DNA of 64,000 bases from Pampus argenteus (Eukaryota > Chordata > Actinopteri > Scombriformes > Stromateidae): NCBI GenBank assembly GCA_036937835.1, contig CM072874.1, positions 11,484,001 to 11,548,000 of the forward strand, written 5' to 3'. Shown in pieces: positions 37,032 through 49,934 of the stretch (position 1 is its first letter; each line of letters begins with the position of its first letter). Position numbers and translations under genes: made by a program. The notes under the pieces were generated by a model, which ran no database searches, was not told the DNA's origin, and saw only the letters and a program-made list of their open reading frames with translations.

Positions 37032-38640
37032 GATTCTCTCTGCAAATTTGACAAGCAAACCAGATCCAAAAGGCTATCCAGAAAGTCTCCCAGGTGACAG
37101 AGAGACAGCAACAGGTCAGAGCGGAGAAAAGACAGATTGGCAGACAGGTAAAAGTTATGTTTCACACCAATGTCAGGTGGGCTTACAGGTGAAGCTGTTC
37201 TCACAGAGAACCAGTGAGGTAATGGGATTAATAAACTGCAATTTACTCTTTTTATATCTCTGGTGGTATAATCAAACATTAACTCAACACCAAAGAGATC
37301 GCAATTCTTGACAAAGAGGAAGATTAAGCTATTGGGAGAGAGGGAAAGGTAACAGCAAAGAGGAGGAGTGATTGACTGATGAGGAACGAGATAGTCAAAC
37401 AATACACAGGTTTATCACTTAAAGGAGCGCTGCTCCGTCAGGTATACTAAAGGTCAGACGCTGTGCATTTACCAGCTGAGCTGTAAGGAGGGAATAGGCG
37501 GCCACGCAAGGTCCACTTCAAGATAGACAAAAGTTTGCAGGTTTACAACCTAGAGTCAAGGAACACTTAATCATGTTAGAAAATGTGCTAATTTTCCATG
37601 TAAATCAGAGATAAAAAAAAAAAAAAAAATATTAAATATTCAATAAAACTTAAGTTTTATTAAAAGTATTTATCCCAAATTGTTAGACATTTGCTGGAAG
37701 ACTGGAAGCAGAAAACAAGTCATATAAACACCTTACAACAATTCCAACAATTTTTTTTTTTTTTGCAAAACTGCAAAATTCAATAATTGAACTATAAATG
37801 TCTTCAAGTGTTTTCTATTTCTACATTGCTTACAGCTACAACATGAAAACAATTCTGACCAAGGAACATATATCAGCTCCTACACATGATTTAAGAATTT
37901 ACAGATATAATAAATCTGCAAACCAATAAGGAGTAACAAACAATGAACAGATATTCCTAATCTAATCTCAATAAATAGTATGTTATGATCCTGCACAAGG
38001 AAATCATTGAGTACTCTCTGTTGTTTTATAAATAACTTATTCCTAAACTCCATATGCGAGATAAGCCAAAGAATAGCATCAATTAAGTCATAAAACACAC
38101 TGTCAATCATATTGAATCCAAACAACTGCTTATATCACAGAAAGCATATTTGTGTGCATGATTCACTCTCGGCAAGTCTCAGTCATGAGATGCTTCTAAA
38201 ATGAATTAATAAAAAGCTGTTTTATATAAACTGATTTATTCAACACATAATGTATTGTATTACTGTTAAATGTTGTCGCTACCATGTGGGAAGGCCCAGT
38301 ATAGATGCAGCTACCACGCCTCAGCATTTTACTGTTAAGACCAAGCTCTTTACTACAGACTGAACACTTAGTCTAACTAAGAGACTGAGACTGAGCTGCA
38401 TGCTACACATCTGTTACATAAAGCTCAAAGGTTTGATATTCATTGCGCTCTGAAAGCCAGCCAACTATTGGTCATGAGCTGGGCAGCTGACTTTTTTTAT
38501 TGACTGGATTAACTCCTGACATAAAAAGAGAAAAAACTGCACATTGTTTAAAAGTGACATATAAAACCTCAACCGGGCAAAGTTCAATTATGGAAAGAAG
38601 ATGCACATGAAACTTTTATTTTAAGAGTTCACTTCAATAT
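37032..38640. other. Upstream region of slc13a2
   Basis: Should contain the slc13a2 promoter and perhaps a non-coding first exon, but I cannot place either. Several A/T homopolymer runs occur (about 37613-37630 and 37750-37764). No coding exon is recognised. Confidence 0.4.
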
Positions 38641-39362
38641 GTCTTTCCAACAATATCATTCTTAAAAACAAGAAAACTAGACAGATTGTGATGGACTTCA
38701 GGACAAGAAGAACAGATCCCTGCCCAGTGTTCGTTATCGATGGGGCTCACATGACTGAAGACTTCTCCTGGGCCATACACACTTCCTCTGTCGTGAACTT
38801 CTACCAGTGTACATAATGCACTGACATACTGCATCACAGTACCAGCTGCACCAGGAAGGACCAGAAAGCTCTGCAGAGGTCATCAAGACAACCCAAAAAC
38901 TTCATTATGGACGCAACTGCCAGCAGTGGAGCAAATCTATCAGGCCCGATGTCGGGGCAGGGGACCCAAGCCACCACCTCCTCACACTGCTTCCCCTCAA
39001 CAAGACAATACATGCACACACCACCACAATTGTTGAACATGGCCTGCAACACGTCACAGCCCATACCATTATCCACCCACTGACTGAACTCTCTAAAGTG
39101 CGATACGCCCATATACCACACTTGTTTACTTGTTTACTTGTTTAGACCCTATGATACTTGTTGGTATCTTGTGTTGCTGTTAAACTGTATGCTGCTATAT
39201 TGATTATTGTTTATTTGCACACCACTTATAGCTCCACGAGTACTGCTGTATTTGTGCTGACAATTTCCTTCTAATTGTCTTATATCATTTTATATCATCA
39301 TCATTTTGTTGTGTTGTTGTCTTTCACAGCAATAAAGTTTTTATCTCTTATCTTATCTTATC
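38641..39362 (+). mobile_element. 5'-truncated L2-type LINE remnant
   Basis: The segment resembles the end of a reverse-transcriptase ORF of L2-clade elements: a region equivalent to 'CTS..LHQEGPESSAEVIKT' near 38848-38895 with frame breaks, followed by a 3' UTR ending in AATAAAG near 39331 and a short TCTTATCTTATC tail at 39347-39360. Such a tail of short tandem units is typical for this clade. The 5' portion is missing and stop codons interrupt all frames. Family assignment is from memory of such elements and needs a repeat-library search. Confidence 0.55.
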
Positions 39363-40826
39363 TGCTGCAGAACTCTAAAATCAAACATATCATTCGTTAG
39401 GTAATAATTCGTTTTTCATTTAGGTTGCCATCGGTAACCACACCCACTCAACATTCATCAATAATATTTTAAAGCCACACTAAATGTGCTCCGTCAGTGA
39501 TTCACCACACTCCATCACACATATTGATATAACTATATAAATATAAATATTAACTTCTTATTCACTTTTAAAGGTGTCGGGTTATACTGACTAAAATTAA
39601 TTTTAAAACAAACAAAACTAGTTTGCTTTTTAAAAATAAAAGTTTATAGTTAAGACGTTTAAAATACAGTTTATTTAACATTTAGCAACACAGAACATTG
39701 AGATACAAACAATCTATACTGCGCCAGAAAAAAATAAATAAAGCAATCAGGCCTAAAGTGCAGCTGTTAAAGGCCTGCATGAGCGATAATATAATAATCA
39801 GAGTGATAATATAAAAACCCAGCCTTGACTTTGGATTATGCAACTCATCACTCATCAGACATGTCTACACTTTTCAATGTGTGTTCTTCTAACCAAACTA
39901 TTTTAAGTATTAATTGACTGTGCATTATTAGAGACAGGGCAGCCAGCCATATTACTAATGCTCTTCACTAACTGATACATTGAGAACAAAAGTCTCCAGG
40001 TATAAGGGCAGTTCATAGACAGTCACTGCATTAACCGGCACCACAGACTGCATTAACAGGGTGTAGATGTAAGCTAAAACTCCAATGTTCTCTGTGAGAT
40101 AAAGACACATAGATCTTTCAATGTTTAACAGACGCCTGTGTATCATATGGAAAACTGATGAGGAAGCAATAAAGTTACTTTAATATTAATCCCAAATAAT
40201 ATACCAGAGACTCTACAGACACTAAAGATATTCTACATCTTCCTGCTGTGGTTTTGTTTATTATGCCACTCAGGTTATCAGGGCTACATTTGAAAGAAGG
40301 CATTGTGTTTGCTCTAGGGTTGTTTTTTTACCCCAAAGATCAATATAGGAAAAAAAACAGTTGTGGTTACACAATGCTTGAACTGATATACGCACTCCCT
40401 CTGCCCCCCCTGTACTACACCAGACGTCTAATCTGCATATGTTTCTATTACAGTATGCTTCACGAATGTATATTTTTGTAGTTTCTATGTGTGATTTTAC
40501 ATTTCAACTAAATTCCTAATGAAAAAAACTAATATTGACTGATGGTTTTTGGTTACTGGGTTAATGTTGATTGATGTTTCTGGGACAGAGATCACAGTTC
40601 AATGATTGTCACAGCAGAGCGTTGACCAATCAGGAAAGCAGACGTCCAGGGGGTCAACAGCTTCTGAAAAGTATCTATTGATCATCTGTACCCAATGCTG
40701 CACCAAAAGTGGGCCACTCAGCTTAAACTCTTGTAACTGTAGTTCACAAGAAGAAAACAGGCAGAAAAGTGCTCGGTGCTCTTTTTAGTTTATGGTGTAA
40801 AAGTAAGATATTTTCTGTGAGTCGAC
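39363..40826. other. Intergenic region upstream of vtn
   Basis: AT-rich. A CCAAT box lies at 40626-40630, about 200 bases before the vtn start codon, and a GTTAATGTTGATT element near 40560 resembles an HNF1 half site, which would suit a liver gene. These are weak motif matches. No gene is seen. Confidence 0.35.
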
Positions 40827-43460
40827 ATGAAGCCAGCAGTGGCTCTGCTGGGCCTCATCCTGCTGCTGGACATTGTCTTCGCTGCAGAGGGTAAGTCTTC
40901 TTTTCTTATTGAATTGATATCTTATTGCTCTATTTTTCCACAGTTCAGGAAATATTATACAGGCACACTGAACGCAAATGTAGTCAATCAATATTAAAAG
41001 AACCAAGTAATATCAGTTTTTTCCTCCTCCGTCATATTGCCATCATGGTTAGGGCTACGACTAACAATTATTTTCAACATTGATTAATAATAATAAACAT
41101 TTCTATATTATTAACATGTTGTAAAATATGATAATAATACTATTTAAAGACTATAAAAAGGTAAATGACTATAAACATATACGTATATAAACAGTATATT
41201 ATATACTGTAATGACTAATATTTATTTGTTGTTCTTCAACATGTTTAAAGTTTGTATTTTTCAATAAATCAGTGGGGTTTTTTTTGTAATTCTTGACTAG
41301 TAGCTGCATAAACCGTAACAGACACACACACATACACACATATGGACATGACATGTATTAAATTGTAAAGTCTGCACAATATCAATGCATCACGTTTCAC
41401 ACTAAAACAAACAAACTGTGTTTCCACAGAGTCATGTGTGAATCGCTGTGGCTCCTTCAACCCGCAGAGCAAATGTCAGTGTGACTCCATGTGTGTGTAC
41501 TATGACAGTTGTTGTGAGGACTACAACACCACCTGCTATAAAAAAGGTCAGTGTGATAAATATTACCATTCCGTCAAATAAACTATGTCTATTTTAATAG
41601 TTATTTTCTCATGGTTTACTTATTTGTATAAAAGATCAGAAGCATCTTCATGTGATAAAACTGTCTTCTGTTCTGACTCCAGTTGCCCGTGGCGATACCT
41701 TCGAGGAAGCCGAAGATTTAACAGAAGCGACAACGACTCTCACACCGACTTCCAACACGGTTGCGGTAACCACCACAGACTCCACTCCACCCACCATCAC
41801 ACAGGGTCCCACACCACCTGTAGACCATGATGCAGTGCCCTGCAGCGGTCGGCCTTTTGATGCTTTCCTACAGCTGAAGAATGGGTCAATCTATGCATTC
41901 AGAGGTAAATCTGGATGGTCAACATGGTACAGTACAGTATTTACTACTAAATGTATTGAGTCATTTTCTGGATGCTAATTCAGTGTTTGGAAGATAACAC
42001 TGATGTTGTAGTCATCATTGCCTGCTTTTTCTTTCTAGGTGAATATTTTTTTGAACTGGATGACAAGGCCGTACTTCCTGGTTATCCCAAACTCATCCAG
42101 GATGTGTGGGGAATCTCTGGGCCCATCGATGCTGCATTCACACGTATCAACTGCCAGGGAAAATCCTACATCTTTAAGGTTGTCTTTTTTTATCAATCTT
42201 GAGTCTGGGAACAGTGATTGTTTTTATCTAGCTGTAGGTAGAAATTCACAGTAACTATCCTAATACTTTATTGGTTAATGAATGAAATGACTCAGGATTA
42301 TATCAAATCTCACTACTTTGGATTTTGGGCTTACTGTCTCTAAGGGGAACAAGTACTGGAGGTTTGAGGGCGATGTCTTGGATGAGGACTATCCGCGAGA
42401 CATTTCAACCGGCTTTGATGGAGTACCAAACAATGTCGATGCTGCGTTTGCCATACCTGCTCCAAGCTACCGTGCCAAAGAGAAGGCTTACTTTTTTAAA
42501 GGTACCATCTGCACAGTGTGGACTTTGATGAGTTTTGATCATTTAAAAAATGATGTGTTTATTTCTTATTTCAGGGGATAAGTATTACCAGTATGAGTTC
42601 AAGCACCAGCCCTCCCATGAGGAGTGTGTCCGTATGAGCAGGTCCTCACCCTCTGTGATGTTCACGCGATACACAGACCTCTTCTGTGATCAGACATGGG
42701 AGGCTTTCTTCACAGAGCTCTTTGGAATCCCAGATTGTAAGGCTCAGCTGTGTTTATGTGTGTCTTTAATCACATATTTCTCCTTTTCCACATGCATGAG
42801 TAGAACCAACGCACAGTTAATGAGTCTTTCTCTACTTCCCTTCTCCTCATTTAGTTATCAGTCACCACACAGGACCTCATTTTATCAGCAGTAAGTGGGT
42901 GGGCATCAGGCCCCCTGTAGATGCCGCCATGGTGGGGCCAATCTATCTCAGTCCTAAACCCACACAATCCCCTCCAGCGAGGAGGCGAAGCAGTAAGAGA
43001 AGGAGGCCCAGCAGGAAGCGTGCACAAAAGGGAAGGAGAAGTCGCGATTTGTTTGATGACTTGTGGAGTTATGATAATGTTGGGTTTGACTACAATATCT
43101 ACAGTGACTACAGTGACATGCCTAGCCCTACACATGAGGACAAGAGGACTCCTGTTCAAAAAGTGTACTTTTTCAAGAGAGGTATGAATACACTGAGATA
43201 TTTGTTATCCCTAAGTCAGGCTCACATTATAAAACAAAACTGAAGTTAAATTAAAATTACTCTTCAAGTTTTCTCCTTTAACACTGTTTTGTGTGCCTGT
43301 TTCTTTTCCTTTTATGGTGGCAGATAAATACTACAGAGTGGATTTGAAGACAAAACGTGTGGATTCCACCAACCCTCCTTACCCACGATCCATTGCGAAA
43401 TACTGGCTTGGCTGCAAACACGAAGAGACACCTGATGCATCACGAGCAGAGAAAAGATAG
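40827..43460 (+). CDS. vtn: Vitronectin
   Basis: Eight exons, 40827-40890, 41430-41546, 41683-41904, 42039-42178, 42345-42501, 42575-42736, 42855-43181 and 43324-43460, sum to 1326 bases, 441 residues (human 478). A signal peptide (MKPAVALLGLILLLDIVFAA) is followed by a somatomedin-B domain with all eight cysteines (about 24-58), then the integrin-binding RGD at 63-65. A Thr/Pro-rich linker leads to hemopexin-like repeats (AFRGEYFFELDD, KGNKYWRFEGD, FKGDKYYQYEF, FFKRDKYYRVDL). Before the last repeat is a strongly basic stretch at 330-351, the expected heparin-binding site, then a Tyr/Asp-rich segment. It is a secreted plasma and matrix adhesion protein that also binds PAI-1 and inhibits the terminal complement complex in mammals. 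Confidence 0.96.
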
Positions 43461-43700
43461 GCAACCTCTGTGAGTCAGTGGTTCTGTGTAAATTAAGATA
43501 AAGTTGCTCTACAGTTCATTTTAAATACACCTCTTTGTGAAAAGTCTTTAAATAATTAGAATATGAATTTATAATACATCTAGCTCCTGATGTTTTTGTT
43601 GTTGAAACATTCAGCACATGATTAAAAGTGAGTGTCCACTGTAGGCTATATTTGGGTTATTTGGTTAGATTTATGCAAGATTTAATAATAATAAAGTTAA
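43461..43700 (+). other. vtn: 3' untranslated region and poly(A) signal of vtn
   Basis: AATAAA at 43690-43695 lies 230 bases past the stop codon, a short 3' UTR. Confidence 0.6.
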
Positions 43701-44764
43701 TGTTTCAGTTTAATCAGTGTCTTATCCGGCTAATATTCTACTTATCCAAATGGTACAGACTTTATTCATAGCTTATAACTAATTCCCTGGCCTTTAATCC
43801 TAGTAACATCACAATGAAAACCTCAACCCACCCTAACACTAACATAAACCAAATCTTAAACTTAACGCTAAACATTTTGTAACAGAAACTGTTGACGTGA
43901 ATACAGCACAACATGTCCTTACAAAATAAATCTGATCTTGACAGTCTAAAGTTCAAATTTGTTTTGTTTGAAAAAGTGCTCTGAAATGTATATCATAAGT
44001 AGAATTTATGTTACAGAATATGAAATTAATAAATTAATGATTTGACTTTTTTTTTCAAGCATGCTAGATGACAATGTCAATAAGTCATTGAATAGTTTGT
44101 CCAATAATTTGGATTACTGATGTCAGTCTTTTGGAGGGAGATTGAAGATCATCAAAAACTATGTCAATACAGTATGGATATGTTGCGAATGAACACAAGG
44201 AAAACAGCACATGAAGATGAGAATCAAAGTCATTAAATGTGTGATTAGGACGGCAAGAATAGCATAAATTAATGAAGAAAGAGAAATAAATATATCTCTT
44301 GAAGATAATTTCCGTTAAATATAATAAACATCATACTTGAATAGATCCTGTGGCTATTATTTCTTCAGTCTGTCCTGCAGACAGTCGTTAGTCAGGGGGA
44401 TTGCGCCCCCTGCTGGACAAAAGTTGCTATTCAAACTGGTCATCTCCACACATACTGTGTACAAATTAACTTTCGTGATATTTATGGCTTAGCGAAAACA
44501 CGTGTCTTATAAATACTTAGTCAACATTTTGCTACTGTTTCTTTGCGTTGCTTTGCATTGTCGAGAACCAGCTGATTGGCCGATCGACGTTCAAAACACG
44601 ACGTCGAAATGTCTAAAAAAAAAAAAAAAGAAAGAAAGAGCGACTGTGAGTATCATGACAGCCACTTTTATTGCATTTACCGTATTACCAGATTATAGGC
44701 GTTACATTCAACTCATATGTTTCAATGTAGTCTGGTAGCCAGATATGCTTTTAATTAATAAAAA
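43701..44764. other. Intergenic region between vtn and the tRNA gene
   Basis: AT-rich sequence with no recognisable gene. The short ORF at 44502-44738 contains an A-run and has no family content. Confidence 0.45.
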
Positions 44765-44837
44765 GGCACCGCTGGGATTCGAACCCAGGATCTCCTGTTT
44801 ACTAGACAGGCGCTTTAACCATCTAAGCCACGGCGCC
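44765..44837 (-). tRNA. tRNA-Thr, anticodon AGT
   Basis: Seventy-three bases on the - strand fold into a complete cloverleaf. The 7-bp acceptor stem pairs GGCGCCG with CGGTGCC (one G-T pair). The anticodon stem is CCTGT/ACAGG around loop CTAGTAA, giving anticodon AGT (read as IGU, threonine). Box A (TGGCTTAGATGG) and box B (GGTTCGAATCC) are intact, there is no intron, and a T5 polymerase III terminator follows the 3' end directly. CCA is not encoded. All features point to a functional nuclear gene rather than a SINE relic. Confidence 0.96.
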
Positions 44838-45126
44838 ATGTGATGACGAAGGAGGCAGCACACATTATCAATCAAAACAACCCAGCGTTAACGGAAAGAT
44901 GAAACTTTGTTTTGTTTTAATTTTTGTTTTATTTGTAATGTTCATGTAATACAATATGTAATTAAATATCTGAATAATTATATACGTTATATAAATCCCC
45001 ATGAGAGCGTTTTTTCCACATGACATTCTCACCATAAAGCTATATTATAGCAAAGCCTATTTACAATGACCCTATGCAGTCTTAATTATTCGATTTTTGT
45101 CCAAATAGCTATGTTGTTTGGGTTTA

Positions 45127-46301
45127 TCAACCCAAAAGATAATCAATCATTGCCGCAGAAATGTCCAAATCTGAGAGATTGAAGTCGCCCAGGTCCTGAA
45201 AGCACAGGTCGGCCAGGTCGTCCGTGGACTCGGCCATGCTGGAGAAGTCCTGGTGCTCCAGCTCCTTTGGTCCTGTGTGAGCGACCGCAGCACAGCGGCT
45301 ACCCACGGGCTGAGATCCCTGTCCATCCCCGAGAAAAGCCTCAAAGTCCTCTGTTACATCCCAATCACTGAACCCGCTGTGATGATACACATCGTGGCAG
45401 TAATCAGTGAAGTCCGGGGTTTCGTAGTAATAGCCTTGCGGAACTCCAGGGAGACCCGGTGCGTACGGGGAGCAGGATGGAGCCTGGTCGGCGGTGGCAG
45501 GAGACGTGGGTGCGGGCAGGGTCACCGTGGCCTGGTTCCCCAAGATGGTTGATAGTTTGGTGGACTGGGGTAAACTTGGAGCAGGGTAGCCTGGTGGAGA
45601 CGGGGGGCTTGGAGTAGGAGGGAAAGCAGGAGCCATCTGGGGGAATGGTGGACTGGTTGGAGTGAGGGTGAACTGCGGATAAAGGTAGTCTGTGGAGGGT
45701 TTGTGGATCTGTCTGGTTGGTTTCTTGCTCTTGAAATAGCGTGCGCGTCGATTCTGAAACCAGACCTGTTGAAATGAAGGAATTGTGGTTAGACTTTATG
45801 CAACACTGAGCCTTTATGGAAAACTACAAGTCTGTGTGATGTGCATATCATACCTGAATTTTCGATTCTGGTAGACCAGTTACAGAGGCGAGGGACTCCT
45901 TCATTTTAATGTCCGGGTACTGTGTGACAGAGAAGGCCCTCTCCAGCTCGCTCAGCTGCGCCTTGCTGAAAGTTGTGCGCTTCCGGCGACGCAGGGTGTC
46001 CGGGCGCGTCTTGTGAGGAGCATCCTGAAGCACTACATGAAGAAGACAACATGATTGGTTACTTATTCAGCTCTGTTCAGCTTCTTTAACACACAATGAA
46101 CACCGAATGACTAAATTTGGAAATCGGTTATTTTCTTAAACAAATATATATATATAAAAAAAAGGAATTCAGTCACTCACCTCTGCTGGCGTCCTGTGCG
46201 TAATCGTCGTTGTTGTTCATATCCAGGCATGGAGCAGGCCAGTAATGTCCTGAGTAAAACGCGTGCATCTCGTTGCCAGTAAAATCCAACCCGTATGCCA
46301 T
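45127..46301 (-). CDS. sebox: Homeobox protein SEBOX
   Basis: Three exons, 46301-46181, 46032-45854 and 45765-45127, sum to 939 bases, 312 residues. The homeodomain spans about 55-114, starting RRRKRTTFSKAQLSELERAF and ending in helix 3 VWFQNRRARYFKSKK, with Gln at homeodomain position 50 (residue 104) and Asn51 (105). The intron between codons 46 and 47 of the homeodomain is typical of paired-like genes. The C-terminal half is Pro/Ser-rich, then acidic, ending with DLDISAAMIDYLLG. SEBOX is a DNA-binding regulator known from mouse oocytes and early embryo and from mesendoderm induction in zebrafish. The neighbouring vtn, as in mammals, supports the name over Mix-type relatives. Confidence 0.88.
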
Positions 46302-46367
46302 TATCTCAGTTCAAGTCTGTCTCTCTCCGAGGTCCGTCTCTTCGACACTGGTGAACAAGCAGGAGGT

Positions 46368-46374
46368 TTTTATA
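46368..46374 (-). promoter_or_regulatory. sebox: TATA box of sebox
   Basis: TATAAAA on the - strand lies about 70 bases above the start codon, allowing a short 5' UTR of roughly 35-40 bases. No better core promoter is seen nearby. Confidence 0.55.
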
Positions 46375-47940
46375 CTTTGACAGACACAAAGCGACCCCCT
46401 CCTACATATTATCATGCCCTGCAAACGCGTGCCTTTGATGTATCACACACCTATTAACGACTGCCCGGCTAATAGGTGTCTGTTTGATCCCCCGATGACC
46501 CATTAATGCCCCCATTTACCTGAGACTTGAGCTTGTCCTAACCTGCAATAGTTAAATGAGTTGTTGCCTAAAAAATACCTAAATTACTTCGGCCAATTTA
46601 CTTACAATATATCAGTGATTCAATGTGCAGGATCCATTAGGTCTATACAGTATATACGGTAGATAGTGGTTTTCAGGTTTCCAAAAAGTAACTTATTCGT
46701 TTATTTCATTTACTTTTGCTTTCAATTTATATAAACATTCATCCCCAGCTCGGTGACTTCAGTCTGTGGCACATCCTCTCCTCCGCAGCCCTCTGCCTCC
46801 TGGTGCGCATCAGTGTGTGTGTGTGTGTGTGTGTGTTGGGGGGTGGTAGTGTACGTGGATAGTGGAAGTGTATTGAAGAAGCTGCCCGAGTGTGAGGCTT
46901 CAGTCAGCTATAATGTGTCGAGGTGACAAATCAGGCTACTTTTTCTCCTTCCTGGTCGGCTGTGTTTCCACCGATCGAGACATCAAAACACCGGATAACG
47001 CAGAGTCCAATGCACAGCCAGCTCCCAGCATAGTGCCAGACACACAATAGTAAAGGCCATTACAGTGTCATTTTTTTTTTGCGTACGGAAAACTGAAGAC
47101 AGATATAAACATTTATTAAATTCAGCAACATTAAGCCGATGTTACGTTTATTTTTTCCAATGGTTATTTCTAATAACTGTTTTTCTGGTCATATGGAGAT
47201 AGCTTATTGAAGATGAGTCATTAACCTCGATGATTGGCTCAAATTAGCAGTGAAGTATTCCACATTGACTCCTGCTTCCATGAACAATGGACCATTAAGA
47301 TCATAACTCAAACTACTGCTGGCCATCACATGACTTACATTAAGACAACAATATGTCGATACCAAAAATAGATGGGCTGTCGAAACCGGGTCACATGACT
47401 CTACTAGTGCAGAGTGAGCCTCTGACCTCTGTGACCCTTAACTGAACAGTTATGCTGTCAAACATGGTGTAAATGTTTATAGTTATGTCTGTTAAATTTG
47501 AGACAGCATGTGATGCTCGGGCATTTTTAATTTGAGGTATAAATATATATTTTATTGTAGGTTTTTTTGTGTAATGTATAATATCAGCGCAAGCAGTGCA
47601 AAAACAGCACTAGGTGGCAGTATTAGACCATTTCATAAATATAGTTCCATCAACAATATTGTGTCCAAAAATCAATCCATAAATCAATCTAAGATATTAC
47701 AGGCAATGAGAGGTTGACAGATAGAGTAATGGTGAGGCTGGATGTAAAAAGCAAGGTAAGTAAAAGTAAATAAATTATGTTGAATTTGAAAGAGGCTATA
47801 AATGCTGTGATATGTGGCATTAGTTAGTGCTATATACCTGTCCCTATACAAATAAACATTAAATGAAATAAATGAGTAGGAATGCAAAGGCTTCCACATA
47901 GGGCAATAATAAGAATAATACAATATAAAGAATAATAAGA

Positions 47941-48020
47941 CCTTCGCAGTCACTAGATCTCAGCAAAACTGAACACCTATTTGGAGATTTTGGAGCAGTG
48001 TAATAAACAGCTCTCCCATA
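47941..48020 (+). mobile_element. Tc1-like transposase remnant (C-terminal part)
   Basis: The frame reads through SLDLSKTEHLFGDFGAV and then hits two stop codons. This corresponds to the end of the DDE domain of Tc1-like transposases, where the usual pattern is Ser-Pro-Asp-Leu-Asn-Pro-Ile-Glu-His followed by Trp. It is a short dead fragment without terminal repeats in view. Confidence 0.65.
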
Positions 48021-49934
48021 CATTTCTTGGGATTGCAGGCACCCTCTTTGTCTCATTTTGAACCTCTGGCCTTCTCTACAGCCCATTGAAATATTTCTGA
48101 ACTCTATAAAAATGTCAAAAAAAAAAAACCCTAACAATACACAAACTGTTCTCTCTGTGTCTGAATACTTCAGTTTGTACCTCACAAACTCAGGTGTGCA
48201 CACTAAAGAAACGCTGGCCTTCTGTGTACACACTCCTCTCTAAGAATCAGGATTGACACTCAGGTGTGAATGACGCTCTGCCCTCCTCTCCCTCACCTAC
48301 ATCCTCACTCCTTCTTTCACAATACACAAACACCATTCCTCAGCCTGCTGTTTGATGTGGAAAGCCATCCACATTTCCTGTCATCCTGGGAGTTTCTTGG
48401 GGCCTAATCCATGCGCTGCATGGGTGAGGTGAGAGGGTTACTCCTCGTACGTGTCCCGTGCTGTTAAAAACTGAGAAATAGAAGCTGAGTGCGATTCCAG
48501 CTTGGCTGCGGATAAAAGAAAGTCAGACTCTGTAGGGAAAGTAGGGAAAACATGAGACATGATTTAGTGCAGCTATAGTTACAAAATAAACGGATATTAC
48601 GACTCAGAAGGAATGTCAAGGAAAAGAAACTGAAATAATCTGTCAGCGCTGTGTACAGCACTGAGCTCTAGCAGCTTAGTGTGACTCCAGCTTGACTTTG
48701 GCTGAAAGTAGAAAGCCTTGTATTTCAGGCTGGGACATTTGTTTCTCAGTTAAATGTATTCATTTGATTTCATGTGCAAACATCACACAAAATATGTATT
48801 TTAAATCAAAAGGTTTCTGTGTGTATGTGACTGTTTGAATACTGATAGTTATCAGAAAAGTTTTCGTCTCCTTCAAAACTATGAAACTACTAAAGCAGAT
48901 TGCAGACATAAACTACACATATAACAACTACTGTAAGATGTACTGAATCAACATTTTACAGTAGAAAAAAAGTCTGGTGTGTAATTAAATTAGATTTTTA
49001 GAGTAGACAGTGATTCTGGGTCTACGTTTGACAATACAGATTCAAAACATTCAAGAGATCTGACTCAGATCAACTTTTTATAATCACTGATGTGACTCAT
49101 CCTGAAGAAGGAGATTTATTTGTGTGCTGCTGTTTGTGTTTGGTGTCGTACATGTGACATTTATCAACACTACATGCGGTACTTGTCCCTATAAAAATAA
49201 ACATACAATTTTAGAATAGGTGAATAAACTCTTCTTGATTCAGGTTTTATTTCAGATGTTAGTTTAGCTTCTGGACTTGGACCAAGCTGATGAGGATAGG
49301 ATATCACTCCCGAGATCTAAGCCTGAGTGTTACTGCTGGCAAAGAGGGACCCATCTATACCAGTGAATTAAATTAAATCAATATATATGTATTACTGATA
49401 TATCACAGTGTTATTAATTACATAGTATTTTTATTTTTTGTAATGGTATGTTAATCTCTAGTTGGACCTTATATGTCTTGCAGAGTTGGAATAGATCAGT
49501 GACACTTATAAAAAGTACTCAGCGTAACACAAAAAAAATGTCTCTTCAGACTGGTATCAAAATCCTTTCTGGTGCCATAGGCCACAAAACCTTCTGAAAC
49601 ATAACCTCTATAATAGTTTTGTTATTCTTTTCATTCCTCATTCTGATTTTTTTCAGTTGGATTATGATAAAGTCATAAGGGTTAATTTTAGTTTGATTTA
49701 TTTTCCATTAGAAAACAGAGGACATTAATCCACACACAAAAATGTCGCTGAAACATGTTTTGCTTGCTGTAATCATTATTTCTGTTCATACTGTCCGTTA
49801 GAATATTGAATCAAAATGTGTTTACAATGTAAGTGATCGGGAGGGGGGACTATCTGTAGTCATTAGTTTAAAATATTCAAAAATAAACAAATTTTCGACA
49901 GAATATGTCTATCAAAGATATCTGTGTTTTGGTT

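Noticed and set aside
38634..39121. Two adjacent - strand ORFs of 67 and 95 codons
   Set aside because: They are antisense to the LINE remnant and show no protein family.
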